The position numbers and the translations under genes are program-made. Positions 16,387 to 23,506 of a stretch of DNA of 38,060 nucleotides are shown piece by piece. Origin of the DNA: an uncultured Myxococcales bacterium (GTDB lineage: Bacteria > Myxococcota_A > UBA9042); the NCBI GenBank assembly GCA_903929795.1, contig CAIYWC010000020.1:1-38060 (forward strand), read 5' to 3'. The notes beneath the pieces are model-generated. The model saw nothing but the letters and a program-made list of their open reading frames with translations, searched no databases and was not told where the DNA came from. Position 1 is the stretch's first letter; every line of letters starts with the position of its first letter.

Positions 16387-17832
16387 CTACGGCAGCGTGT
16401 GCAGCACGGGCGAGCGGCGCACGACCGTGTGCTGATCCGCTGTGATATTAAGGGCATGGCCCTGATTGTCCGGCGCCCAGAACATCAGGTTGGTCGCCGC
16501 CGACGGACAGACCGCCGCCGTCAGCTCGCCGCTGACATTGCATTCCGGCGTGTCGCCGAGCGGATCGTGCAGGCTGCCGTCGTGCTCATCCGTGTGCCAC
16601 AGACCCAAAAAGTGGCCGATTTCATGGGCAATAATCACGCCAAACACGTCGCCGGCCGTTGTCCCCGTTGCGCCTTCCGCCACCGCTTTTTGCCAGTCCG
16701 CGTCGTTGAGCGCCACCGCCATCCCGCTCATGCGCGACGTCGCCAAGCCGTTCAGGCCGCCCAACTCGGAAAGCCCCGCCGCCACGGGCATGTTGTTGTC
16801 GGTGAGCCCGCGCACCAGCACCAGCGTCGCCGCCGTCGACCCCGGACGCAGCGCGCCGGTCGCCTGATACACCTGCGGCAGCTCGTTGGTGTCATCGCCC
16901 GCCAGCACGTTGTCCAGGTACTCGAATTTCGTGCCCGAATCGCCGTCCAGGGCAAAGAACTGCACGTCTCCCAGCACGATGCCAATGGGTGTCTGACCCT
17001 TGTCCTTGCCGCTCCACATCGCCTCGATTTTCGCGCGCATCAGCTGCCATTGCGCGGACTTGCCAAACGCGTCAGGCGTCATGCCGGTCGTCGCGCCGAC
17101 AAGGAACACGTCCAGGTCGATCGCCACCTGTTTTTGCCCGGTATTGTCGGCCCGCGAGAGCAAGCCGACCTGCAGGAAACCCTTGTCGGGCGTGCCACCG
17201 TACTGCCACGGGACTTGCAGCGCGCGGACAAAGCCGAATGTCCACGTGCCCTCCGAGACAGTGACTTGCGGCGATTCGCCGATCAGCGCCGTCGCGCCGG
17301 CGATGCTCGGGTACGTGCGGTTGAGCGACGCCGCCCACTGGTCACCGCTGCCGATGAGCTGCAGCCCGGCGGGCGACAGCAGCTGCTCCGCCCACACGTA
17401 GCCTTTTTGCCCCGCCGTGATGTCGCGTGCCACGAGCACCATGCCCTGGCCCTTGGCCGGCGCGTTGAACGTCAGCGTTGGCGCCAGTCCCGCTGCGCCG
17501 CCGATCGCGACCACGCCAAAGTCGTACCAGGTCTCGTCCGCGCGTAAGTTGGGCGCAGGCCAGCAGTTTTCGTCGATGCGGCCATCGCCGTTGTCATCGA
17601 TCCCGTTGCTGCAGATCTCCTTGGCGTTGGGATCGATGTCCTTTTTGGCGTCGCCGCCGGCGTCGGGCAAGGTGATGTCCTGGTTGATGTCGATCGCGAC
17701 GTCGCCGGCGGCATCCGGCACGTCCAGCGTCGACGCGTCTGGCAGCGGATCGATGGGCACGGCGCCGCAAGCGCCCGCGAGCGCGCCCGCGAGCACGCAC
17801 GCGATCCAGATTTTGCAGGGCAGGGCGGTCAT
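16387..17832 (-). CDS. Lipoprotein zinc metalloprotease, M43 (pappalysin)-like, with MopE-like motif
   Basis: 481 aa. The hydrophobic leader ends LAGAC (Cys22), a likely lipobox. An Asp/Pro-rich spacer carries NGIDDNGDGRIDENC (76-90), a MopE-like metal-binding pattern. The catalytic motif HEIGHFLGLWH fits the metzincin HExxHxxGxxH with His403, Glu404, His407 and His413. Downstream GDTPEC and NLMFWAPD resemble the DTP and Met-turn segments of family M43. The region between (about 95-390) is beta-rich and unrecognised. ATG 17832 was chosen because the leader starts there; no good ribosome binding site is visible, and a TATGCT -10-like element lies so close that a nearly leaderless transcript is possible. 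It heads a three-gene operon with the TPM-like and Asp-Cys proteins. Confidence 0.8.
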   Translation of the reverse strand: MTALPCKIWIACVLAGALAGACGAVPIDPLPDASTLDVPDAAGDVAIDINQDITLPDAGGDAKKDIDPNAKEICSNGIDDNGDGRIDENCWPAPNLRADETWYDFGVVAIGGAAGLAPTLTFNAPAKGQGMVLVARDITAGQKGYVWAEQLLSPAGLQLIGSGDQWAASLNRTYPSIAGATALIGESPQVTVSEGTWTFGFVRALQVPWQYGGTPDKGFLQVGLLSRADNTGQKQVAIDLDVFLVGATTGMTPDAFGKSAQWQLMRAKIEAMWSGKDKGQTPIGIVLGDVQFFALDGDSGTKFEYLDNVLAGDDTNELPQVYQATGALRPGSTAATLVLVRGLTDNNMPVAAGLSELGGLNGLATSRMSGMAVALNDADWQKAVAEGATGTTAGDVFGVIIAHEIGHFLGLWHTDEHDGSLHDPLGDTPECNVSGELTAAVCPSAATNLMFWAPDNQGHALNITADQHTVVRRSPVLHTLP

Positions 17833-17887
17833 CGCGCGGCAAGCATAGCGGATTCCATCGCCGACGCGAAGTGTCGCGTTCGCCCGG

Positions 17888-17903
17888 GCGCACGGAAGTG
17901 CGC
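17888..17903. terminator. GC-rich hairpin between two minus-strand genes
   Basis: Perfect stem GCGCAC-GGAA-GTGCGC with a 4-nt loop, lying after the outer-membrane-like gene and before the metalloprotease gene, both on the minus strand. No T-run follows on either strand, so termination would need Rho or the hairpin has another role. Confidence 0.3.
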
Positions 17904-17998
17904 GAGTCCCGCAGAAGTGCCGCCCAGAGCGCGCCGCCCTTGGTCCATTCACGCGACGTTTGTGCGCAGCGTCCCAAGAGCTGATCGGCGGGTACCGG

Positions 17999-18955
17999 CT
18001 AAATTGTCGAAAAGTGCCAGCAAAACATCAGCTTGAACACCCAGTTGTTCGTCGACTGGGCGGAATCCAGCTTCGATGTCTGGTCGTTGTCGTAGTTGTA
18101 GTACCACTTGGTGTAGCCGGGCATCACGTTGCGCACGTCCACGCCCAGCGCGAAGATGCCGCGGCGCTTGAACATGTACTCGGCGGCGAGGCCCCACAGC
18201 GGCGCAGTGCCGGTCCAAGCTTTGCCCTTGGCGTCGACCTGCATGGCGTTTTCGTAGTAGTAGCTGACGCCATAGGTCAGGCCGCCGTAGATGCGCAAGT
18301 CCAGAGGAAACTTGCCTTTTTTCACGAACCGCAGCGGGTGAAAGCCGATGGTGCCGCCGCCCAAGCCGACGCCGGCGTTGTCGGTCGAGGCGCCAAACGG
18401 CGAGCCCTGCCACGCGAGGTCAAGCGCGATCGAGCCGTAGCCAAGCACGTTGTAGCCGAGCTCCAGGCCGGTGGCGAGGCCGCTGCCTTTGTTGGTCGTG
18501 ACGGCCTGCGCGTAGCCGACCGAGTAGCTGGTGCGAAACATCGCCAGCCCGGGGATCGCCGAGCAGTTGGTGCAGGTGATTTCGGGGATGGTCGGCCCGT
18601 CGGTGCCGGAGACGGTGCCGTAGCCCAGACCGAGCTTCAGGAAAAGCCCTTGGAAATTCGCGGTGTCGTCGTCGTCAGAATCGACAACCCGCGCCGTCGC
18701 GCGGTCCGAACCGAATGGCGACGCGGACCGCTCGGGCGGCAGCGACGCGTCGTTGGCCGGCAGCGGCGTGGTCGGCGAGGCGCCCGCCGGCGCGGCCGGC
18801 GTCACGGCAGGTGAAGTCGCGGGCGCTGCAGCTTCGGGCGCAGGCGTCGCGGCTTCGGCTTTCTTCTTGGCGGGCTTGGCGGCGTACGCGCTGGATGACA
18901 GCGCAAGCCCGAGCGCCACGAGAACGGCAACCAGAGGAGTCCGCAGGCCAATCAT
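17999..18955 (-). CDS. Secreted outer-membrane-like protein of unknown function
   Basis: 318 aa. A clear signal peptide (MIGLRTPLVAVLVALGLALSSSAYA, cut before AKPAKKK) is followed by an Ala/Pro/Lys-rich low-complexity segment (26-90). From about 95 the sequence alternates hydrophobic and Gly/Tyr residues (GLFLKLGLGYGTV, LATGLELGYNVLGYGSIALDL, LRIYGGLTYGVSYYYENAM, FKLMFCWHFSTI), which is typical of outer-membrane beta-barrels. It ends in an aromatic-rich strand but not in Phe. Start ATG 18955 has GAGG 6 nt upstream. The neighbours give no functional hint. A porin-like or surface-structural role is the best guess. Confidence 0.75.
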   Translation of the reverse strand: MIGLRTPLVAVLVALGLALSSSAYAAKPAKKKAEAATPAPEAAAPATSPAVTPAAPAGASPTTPLPANDASLPPERSASPFGSDRATARVVDSDDDDTANFQGLFLKLGLGYGTVSGTDGPTIPEITCTNCSAIPGLAMFRTSYSVGYAQAVTTNKGSGLATGLELGYNVLGYGSIALDLAWQGSPFGASTDNAGVGLGGGTIGFHPLRFVKKGKFPLDLRIYGGLTYGVSYYYENAMQVDAKGKAWTGTAPLWGLAAEYMFKRRGIFALGVDVRNVMPGYTKWYYNYDNDQTSKLDSAQSTNNWVFKLMFCWHFSTI

Positions 18956-19102
18956 GACGAACCTCGCGTAATCAGGGAGTTTCAGCTGCCGCGTCCCGCG
19001 TCCCACAACGCGTCCGGGATCCAAACGTCGAATCGGGCAATCCGGGCGCGGCGGCGCGTGGCGCCAGGGGCGGTCGCGCTGCTGACCCGGCGAGCGGACG
19101 TC

Positions 19103-19390
19103 CTAGCCGCGTTCGCGGGCGATGCGGACGGCCTTCTTGCGCCGGCGATCGGCTTCGCGGCCGCGGCGCTTCTTTTCTTCTGACGGCTTCTCGAAGAAAC
19201 GACGCTTGCGCAGCTCCTTGTAGATGCCTTCCGACGCCATTTTGCGCTTGAGCATGGACATCGCGCGGTTGACATTGCCGTCCTGCACGGCCACTTCAAT
19301 CGGGCGAAATTCCACGGAACGCGCGGAGGCCCGGTGCGGGCGGTCGGCGCGGAGTTTTTGGTCCTGCGTCAAGTCGAGAGAGTCGCTCAT
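19103..19390 (-). CDS. rpsU: 30S ribosomal protein S21
   Basis: 95 aa. The S21 core runs from about 26 (EFRPIEVAVQDGNVNRAMSMLKRKM, EGIYKELRKRRFFEKPSEEKKRRGREADRRRKK). S21 sits on the 30S platform near the 3' end of 16S rRNA and helps initiation. An N-terminal extension of about 24 residues compared with the usual 60-70-residue protein is present, with no alternative start that would remove it. AAGGA lies about 9 nt before the ATG. A promoter at 19570-19598 would give a leader of about 170 nt. It stands alone rather than in the rpsU-dnaG-rpoD operon seen in other bacteria. Confidence 0.95.
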   Translation of the reverse strand: MSDSLDLTQDQKLRADRPHRASARSVEFRPIEVAVQDGNVNRAMSMLKRKMASEGIYKELRKRRFFEKPSEEKKRRGREADRRRKKAVRIARERG

Positions 19391-19569
19391 GCTGTACTGT
19401 CCTTACGGGTTGGTCCGGGCGTATCGTCTGGTCAACGGTCGGTGGTCAAAAGTGCGTGTCGCGCGCTGCAGTTCGTGCCGCAGATGCCTGTCTTTTCGCG
19501 CACTTGCGCGTCGGCCGCCCTGCGATTCGGCTCCCGCCAAAGCCCGTTGGGGCAAGCGCGAGGGCCGAG

Positions 19570-19598
19570 ATTATGCCAGCTTCTGGCGATTTGCGCAA
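19570..19598 (-). promoter_or_regulatory. Probable sigma-70 promoter of rpsU
   Basis: On the minus strand TTGCGC (19593-19598), 17 nt, CATAAT (19570-19575). The -10 matches 5 of 6 bases. Transcription from about 19563 would produce a leader of about 170 nt before rpsU. The rest of the 295-base gap (19391-19685) holds no gene that I can support; an inverted repeat GAACCG/CGGTTC (19665-19687) overlaps the end of the Rrf2 gene. Confidence 0.5.
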
Positions 19599-19685
19599 GC
19601 GCCAAGCTTGTTTGGAGGTGGGTCAGCTTGGATTCGCCCGATCGGGTTTCGCGACCGCTTGCTCGAACCGCAGCCGCCAGTCGGT

Positions 19686-20168
19686 TCAATGGCCAGAACT
19701 GCCCCAGAGCGAGAGCATGGTCTCGCTCGCGGGCGCGTCCATGTGCGTGCCCGTCAACAGCTTGTGCGGCGACAGGAACATGTCCATCGTCAAGCCGGCG
19801 AACTGCCGCAGCACGTATGCGTTCAGCACCGTCATCGGATCGCGCAGCGTGCAGTCGCCGCCGCGATCGCAGCCGCCGTTTCCGGTCTGGCAGGTCACGA
19901 CCGCCAGCTGCTCTTCAAACGGCCGCACGACGTCCAGAAAATGAATGTGTTCCACCGGCTGTGCCAGGCGATAGCCGCCGCCCGCGCCCTTGACCGCCGA
20001 CAAAATCCCAGCGCGTTTGAGCCCTTGCAGCACCTTGGCCATGATATCCGGCGAAATATTCTCCGCCTGCGCGAGCTCCGTAACCGACGTCACGCCATCT
20101 TGGGCCCGGCGCGCGAGATGCTGTACGGCAATCAGGGCATATTCCGACTTGCGGCTGACCTTGAACAT
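19686..20168 (-). CDS. Rrf2-family transcriptional regulator, likely Fe-S cluster-binding
   Basis: 160 aa. Winged-helix DNA-binding domain at the N-terminus (KVSRKSEYALIAVQHLAR, VTELAQAENISPDIMAKVLQGLKRAGIL, GAGGGYRLAQP) typical of Rrf2 proteins such as IscR, NsrR and RirA. Three Cys (93, 100, 106) lie where these regulators bind an Fe-S cluster; the spacing x6/x5 differs by one residue from IscR x5/x5. Start ATG 20168 was chosen at the conserved N-terminus; upstream in-frame codons look non-coding and the ribosome binding site is weak. The C-terminal 50 residues extend beyond the minimal family. It is divergent from a Cys-rich small gene, with paired operator-like palindromes between them, which suggests it controls both. 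Confidence 0.88.
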   Translation of the reverse strand: MFKVSRKSEYALIAVQHLARRAQDGVTSVTELAQAENISPDIMAKVLQGLKRAGILSAVKGAGGGYRLAQPVEHIHFLDVVRPFEEQLAVVTCQTGNGGCDRGGDCTLRDPMTVLNAYVLRQFAGLTMDMFLSPHKLLTGTHMDAPASETMLSLWGSSGH

Positions 20169-20290
20169 GACCAAACCCGAGGCAGCGCTGCCTGTCGGGC
20201 ATTTGTAGCGCGTCGGGAATCGCCGCGGTGTGTGCAAACATGAAGGATTGGTGTGCATCTGCGGGAATCCGGCGTGCATCACACTGCCAC

Positions 20291-20319
20291 TTGACGATGG
20301 TCAAGTCCTGGCTTACTTT
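20291..20319 (+). promoter_or_regulatory. Promoter of the Cys-rich small protein gene, with palindromic -35
   Basis: TTGACG (20291-20296), a 17-nt spacer and TACTTT (20314-20319). The -35 is embedded in a perfect inverted repeat TTGAC-GATG-GTCAA (20291-20304), so the opposite strand also has a TTGACC -35 facing the Rrf2 gene; its -10 is less clear. Confidence 0.55.
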
Positions 20320-20320
20320 C

Positions 20321-20345
20321 AATGAGGACCGGAATGGTCCTAGTT
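20321..20345. promoter_or_regulatory. Candidate Rrf2/IscR-like operator, 25-bp palindrome
   Basis: Inner perfect arms AGGACC-GGAAT-GGTCCT (20325-20341), extendable to 10-bp arms with 8 of 10 paired positions and a 5-bp centre. That is the size and layout of the E. coli IscR type 1 site, whose inner half-sites are GACT/AGTC; here they are GACC/GGTC. It lies at about the transcription start of the plus-strand gene, where bound regulator would repress. Confidence 0.5.
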
Positions 20346-20379
20346 CAGTCGCAACCGTGCCAGCCGCCTCGAGGCCGCC

Positions 20380-20589
20380 ATGACTCTCGCAGAAATCCAA
20401 GAAGTTCGCCGTGTTCGCTCGGAACGCATCACGTTGGACAACGAATTCTACTGTCGACCGCGCCGTCGGCGCCTGACGATCGAGCGCTGTTTGGAAGACT
20501 ATTTGGAAGCGAACGCGTTCGACGACAAGCGCTCAGCCTGCTACCACTGTCCGCAGGGCTGTACCAACCGCAACGAATTTGCCAAGTAA
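20380..20589 (+). CDS. Small Cys-rich protein of unknown function
   Basis: 69 aa, not recognised. It is highly charged (RRVRSER, CRPRRRRLTIERCLED) and has five Cys: 25, 37 and a CYHCPQGC cluster at 54, 57 and 61, so it may bind a metal or an Fe-S cluster. GAGG lies 5 nt before the ATG, and a promoter with operator-like palindromes is upstream, so the gene is likely real despite its size. It is divergent from the Rrf2 regulator and convergent with the membrane protein gene, with only 2 nt between stops. The context suggests a role in Fe-S or redox response, which is inference. Confidence 0.7.
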   Translation: MTLAEIQEVRRVRSERITLDNEFYCRPRRRRLTIERCLEDYLEANAFDDKRSACYHCPQGCTNRNEFAK

Positions 20590-20591
20590 AG

Positions 20592-21107
20592 TCAGGAGTT
20601 GTCGTCGCCGCCCCGCAGCGAGCGCGCGATGAGCCCGACGCCCGACGCCATCAGCCCGACGATCAGCAGGACGATCGGCAACGGCGTCGCCAGAAAGTGC
20701 ATCTGCATGCTCGCGACGATCTGCAAGATGAGGAGCGCGATGCCGCCACCCATCAGGCTCCAGCCGAGGATGCCGCTGCCTTGCACGAACAGCACGACGA
20801 TTCCGGCGACAAAAGGCAGCAGGGTCAGGCCCAGATGCGGTCCTGAACCGAAGCCGATGCCGAACATCCCGGCGCCCGAGATGCCGGCGCTGACCATGAC
20901 CCGCGCAAACAGCATATACGTGCCGATGCCAAAAGCTGCGACTCCAGCGAAGAATTGCGTCAAGCCGCCGGATGAATCGTGGGCGCGGCGGCTGCGGCGG
21001 GCGATGAGGCGCGCGTCCGGGTCGTTGCGGAGGTCGAAGTCCGCGTAGCGATCGGCAGGTGTCTCGCTGCGGTCCTTGGCGCGGGGGTCAAACGGCGGGC
21101 TGGACAT
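20592..21107 (-). CDS. Integral membrane protein of unknown function
   Basis: 171 aa. An N-terminal charged cytoplasmic stretch of about 47 residues (MSSPPFDPRAKDR) is followed by four hydrophobic segments (about 50-72, 78-95, 98-118, 120-162) and a short GGDDNS tail. Gly-rich helices suggest close packing. No family recognised. Start 21107 was chosen for GGAGGGAG 7 nt upstream. Its start overlaps the end of the DUF4442 gene by 20 nt, so it is the last of a coupled three-gene minus-strand cluster. Confidence 0.8.
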   Translation of the reverse strand: MSSPPFDPRAKDRSETPADRYADFDLRNDPDARLIARRSRRAHDSSGGLTQFFAGVAAFGIGTYMLFARVMVSAGISGAGMFGIGFGSGPHLGLTLLPFVAGIVVLFVQGSGILGWSLMGGGIALLILQIVASMQMHFLATPLPIVLLIVGLMASGVGLIARSLRGGDDNS

Positions 21108-21618
21108 GGCGCGGCTCCCTCCGGACAGACGCCGGATCAGCTGGTTTTCTCTTGACCCACAGGTGCTTATGCACCGTCGCGATGACCTCGCCCGCGGGCC
21201 CGACAACGTCAGCCGCGAAGTGCGGCTCCGACTTGCCGGCGGTCTCTACCTGCGCGCGAATCTCCGCGATCTGTGCCGGCGTGACCGCGAACCGGGCGCG
21301 CACCGTCCCGCGGCCCGGCCGGCGAAAGTCGATGCGCGCGCTCTTGTCCCACACCAGGAAATCCGGTCCCAGCGCGGTCGTCAGCGCCACGAGGAAGAAC
21401 GGGTCGCACATCGCGTACAGCGAGCCGCCCAGGTGCGCGCCGACCAGGTTGCGGTTCCACGGCCGCAGGCGCATCTCGACGTCAAAGCAGCTGAGGTCTG
21501 ACGTCGCGTGCAGGATGCGAATCCCCGCCCCGACAAACGGCGGATACAGGTTGAGCGCGCGCAAGAACGCCGATCGCAGGCCCGTGGGCGTGCGCGCGAA
21601 CCAGTGCTGCAGCGTCAT
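21088..21618 (-). CDS. DUF4442 hotdog-fold thioesterase-like protein
   Basis: 176 aa. The sequence has the YiiD-C/PaaI-like hotdog pattern of DUF4442: LNLYPPFVGAGIRI, VEMRLRPWNRNLVGAHLGGSLYAMCDPFFLVAL, SARIDFRRPGRGTVRARF and VVGPAGEVIATVHKHLWVKRK. The RNLVGAHLGGSLYAM stretch corresponds to the loop and helix where hotdog thioesterases bind the acyl thioester. Substrate not predictable; fatty acyl-CoA is the family expectation. It overlaps the SDR gene stop by 4 nt (ATGA) and the membrane protein start by 20 nt. Confidence 0.85.
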   Translation of the reverse strand: MTLQHWFARTPTGLRSAFLRALNLYPPFVGAGIRILHATSDLSCFDVEMRLRPWNRNLVGAHLGGSLYAMCDPFFLVALTTALGPDFLVWDKSARIDFRRPGRGTVRARFAVTPAQIAEIRAQVETAGKSEPHFAADVVGPAGEVIATVHKHLWVKRKPADPASVRREPRHVQPAV

Positions 21619-22442
21619 TGGCCGCCTCCGCTGCGATGGCGCATCGTGGCGCGGCCGCCCATCGCGATGACCGCACCCCAGGCGAGCACTTGACGCGGCA
21701 GGACTCGGCTAATGAACGCGTTGAGATGATTAATGAATCCGGGGATAATCTGCGGCTTGCCGGCGAGCATGCCGTCAATCCCGCGGCGGACCACGTCGGG
21801 CGATTCCATCTGCGCGTGATCGGACAGCGCGGGGATGGCGATGCCCGCGACGTCCGAGAATTCCGTGCGGGTCGCGCCGGGCGACAGGCACGAGACGCGG
21901 ACGGCGGAGTCGCGCAGCTCGTACGCGAGAGACTCTGTGAAATTGCGGACATACGCCTTGGTCGCGCCATAGACGGCGAAGAATGGCGTCGGCTGAAACG
22001 CCGCCACGGAGCCGAGATTCAGGATGTGCGCCGGCTCCCCGTGCGCGCGCATGTGCCCCGCGAACCGCCAACATAGCTCAGTCAGCCGCACGACGTTGAG
22101 CATCAGCATCTCGTGCTGGCGCTCCCACGGCAGCTCGTCAAATGGCCCGTAGGTGCCAAAGCCCGCGTTATTGATGAGTATGTGCACCTTTCGGTTGCGC
22201 GCCGTCGCGCGTTCAAGCAGCGCGTCAGGCGCGTCGGGCAGGCTCACGTCCAGCGCGATCACCTCGACTGCGATGTCGCGATGCGCATTGCGGATCTCAT
22301 CGGCCAGCGCTTGCAGCCGATCCAGCCGCCGCGCGACCAGCACGAGCTGCCAGCCGCGCGCCGCCAATTGCCTTGCAAAATCAGCGCCCAACCCGGCAGA
22401 AGCGCCAGTGATGACTGCCCAACGTCGCGCATCCCCAGTCAT
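21615..22442 (-). CDS. Short-chain dehydrogenase/reductase (classical SDR)
   Basis: 275 aa. NAD(P)-binding motif TGASAGLG at 13-20, NNAG at 91-94, catalytic Ser145 (LNLGSVAAF), Tyr158 and Lys162 (YGATK). Arg residues after the second strand (VARRLDRL) favour NADPH. The C-terminal region (about 210-275) is longer than the minimal SDR and has a hydrophobic stretch (VLAWGAVIAMG), as in DltE/YqjQ-like members that act on lipids. Clustering with a thioesterase-like and a membrane protein supports lipid metabolism, an inference. GGAG lies 6 nt before the ATG. Confidence 0.92.
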   Translation of the reverse strand: MTGDARRWAVITGASAGLGADFARQLAARGWQLVLVARRLDRLQALADEIRNAHRDIAVEVIALDVSLPDAPDALLERATARNRKVHILINNAGFGTYGPFDELPWERQHEMLMLNVVRLTELCWRFAGHMRAHGEPAHILNLGSVAAFQPTPFFAVYGATKAYVRNFTESLAYELRDSAVRVSCLSPGATRTEFSDVAGIAIPALSDHAQMESPDVVRRGIDGMLAGKPQIIPGFINHLNAFISRVLPRQVLAWGAVIAMGGRATMRHRSGGGQ

Positions 22443-22526
22443 CGAGTTCTCCGTCGCAGGTGCTTGATGCCCGCGCTTTCTTAGCTGAAATTGCCGCTTT
22501 GCGATAGCGCGAAACCGCCGGACCCA

Positions 22527-23408
22527 TCACGTCGGCGCGCGCGCGAGCACCAGGCTGGTTGGCCCCTCGGTCACCGGCTCCACCTTGCCGCCGGGCAGGC
22601 CCGCCGCCGTCAGCAGCTCCACCAGCGCACGCCCTTGCGCCGGGCTGCCGAGCTCGACCGCCAGCAGCCCGCCGGGCACCAGCCGCCGCGCCGCGTGCGC
22701 CGCGATCTGCCGCAAGATGTCCAGCCCGTCCGCGCCGCCGTCGAGCGCCAGATGTGGCTCCCACGCGCGGACATCCGGCTCCAGCGTGGCGATCGTGTCG
22801 TGCTGGACGTAGGGCGGATTGCTGGCAATCACCGCGAACCGCTGATCGGCGGGCAGGGCGGCCCACAGATCGCCTTGCGCGAACTGCACCGGCAACGTCA
22901 ATAGCGCTGCGTTCTGGCGCGCGACCTCCAGCGCCGGCGCGCTCACGTCCGTCGCCAGCACCGGACGCTCGGCTTGCCGTGCCTGCAGCGCCTTGGCGAT
23001 CGCCAGCGCGATCGCGCCCGAGCCCGTACACAGGTCCAGCACGGCGCCCTCGGGCGCGGTCGGCTCCTTGAGAAACAGCAGCACCGCGTCCACCAGCGAC
23101 TCCGTCTCCGGCCGCGGCACCAGAACGCGCGCGTCCACGCGCACTTCCAGGTCGTAGAACGCGCGGCGGCCGAGGATGTACGCCACGGGCTCACGCGCCG
23201 CTCGCCGCTTGACCAGCGCCTTGAACGCGGCCAGTTCGTCTTTGAGAACAAGCTGTTCCAGACGCAGCAGCAGCTGGAGGCGCGGCAGCTTCAGCACTTC
23301 GCCGAGCAGCAGGTCGGTGTCCAGCCGCGGCGTCAGCGAGCCGTGCTTGTCCAGGTACGCGCACGTCCAATCGCGCAGCCGTTGAATCGTCCAGATGTCG
23401 TCGGTCAC
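22527..23408 (-). CDS. prmC: Peptide chain release factor N5-glutamine methyltransferase
   Basis: 293 aa from the GTG at 23408. Methylates the Gln of the GGQ motif in RF1 and RF2 with SAM. The N-terminal helical RF-binding domain (TIQRLRDWTCAYLDKHG, TPRLDTDLLLGEVL) aligns well with family starts. The catalytic domain has PRPETE at 98-103, the SAM motif LCTGSGAIAL at about 126-135, and the active-site NPPY at 197-200. GTG was preferred to the ATG at 23489 because GGGGG lies just upstream and the extra 27 residues are not family-like; with the ATG the gene would come within 17 nt of the serB start. No prfA is adjacent. Confidence 0.94.
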   Translation of the reverse strand: MTDDIWTIQRLRDWTCAYLDKHGSLTPRLDTDLLLGEVLKLPRLQLLLRLEQLVLKDELAAFKALVKRRAAREPVAYILGRRAFYDLEVRVDARVLVPRPETESLVDAVLLFLKEPTAPEGAVLDLCTGSGAIALAIAKALQARQAERPVLATDVSAPALEVARQNAALLTLPVQFAQGDLWAALPADQRFAVIASNPPYVQHDTIATLEPDVRAWEPHLALDGGADGLDILRQIAAHAARRLVPGGLLAVELGSPAQGRALVELLTAAGLPGGKVEPVTEGPTSLVLARAPT

Positions 23409-23506
23409 AAAGCCCCCGTTCGTCAGCAGGGAGTGCCACAGCGGCGGCGGCGTTGCAACCTCGGTGGCTTGAATGCCTTGGGACGCCATGCGAAGCTGCC
23501 GCCACG

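Noticed and set aside
14194..17547. 1117-codon plus-strand open frame across the helicase start and the envelope operon
   Set aside because: It runs antisense through three genes with good starts, signal peptides and motifs. Composition is Arg/Gln/His-rich without any domain.
19590..19690. GGTTCGA-like sequence suggesting a tRNA T-loop near the rpsU leader
   Set aside because: No acceptor, D or anticodon stem can be drawn around it; the flanking bases do not close a T stem.
20350..20365. TGGCACGGTTGC on the minus strand upstream of the Rrf2 gene as a third sigma-54 site
   Set aside because: GG and GC are only 7 nt apart instead of 10, so sigma-54 could not bind both elements.
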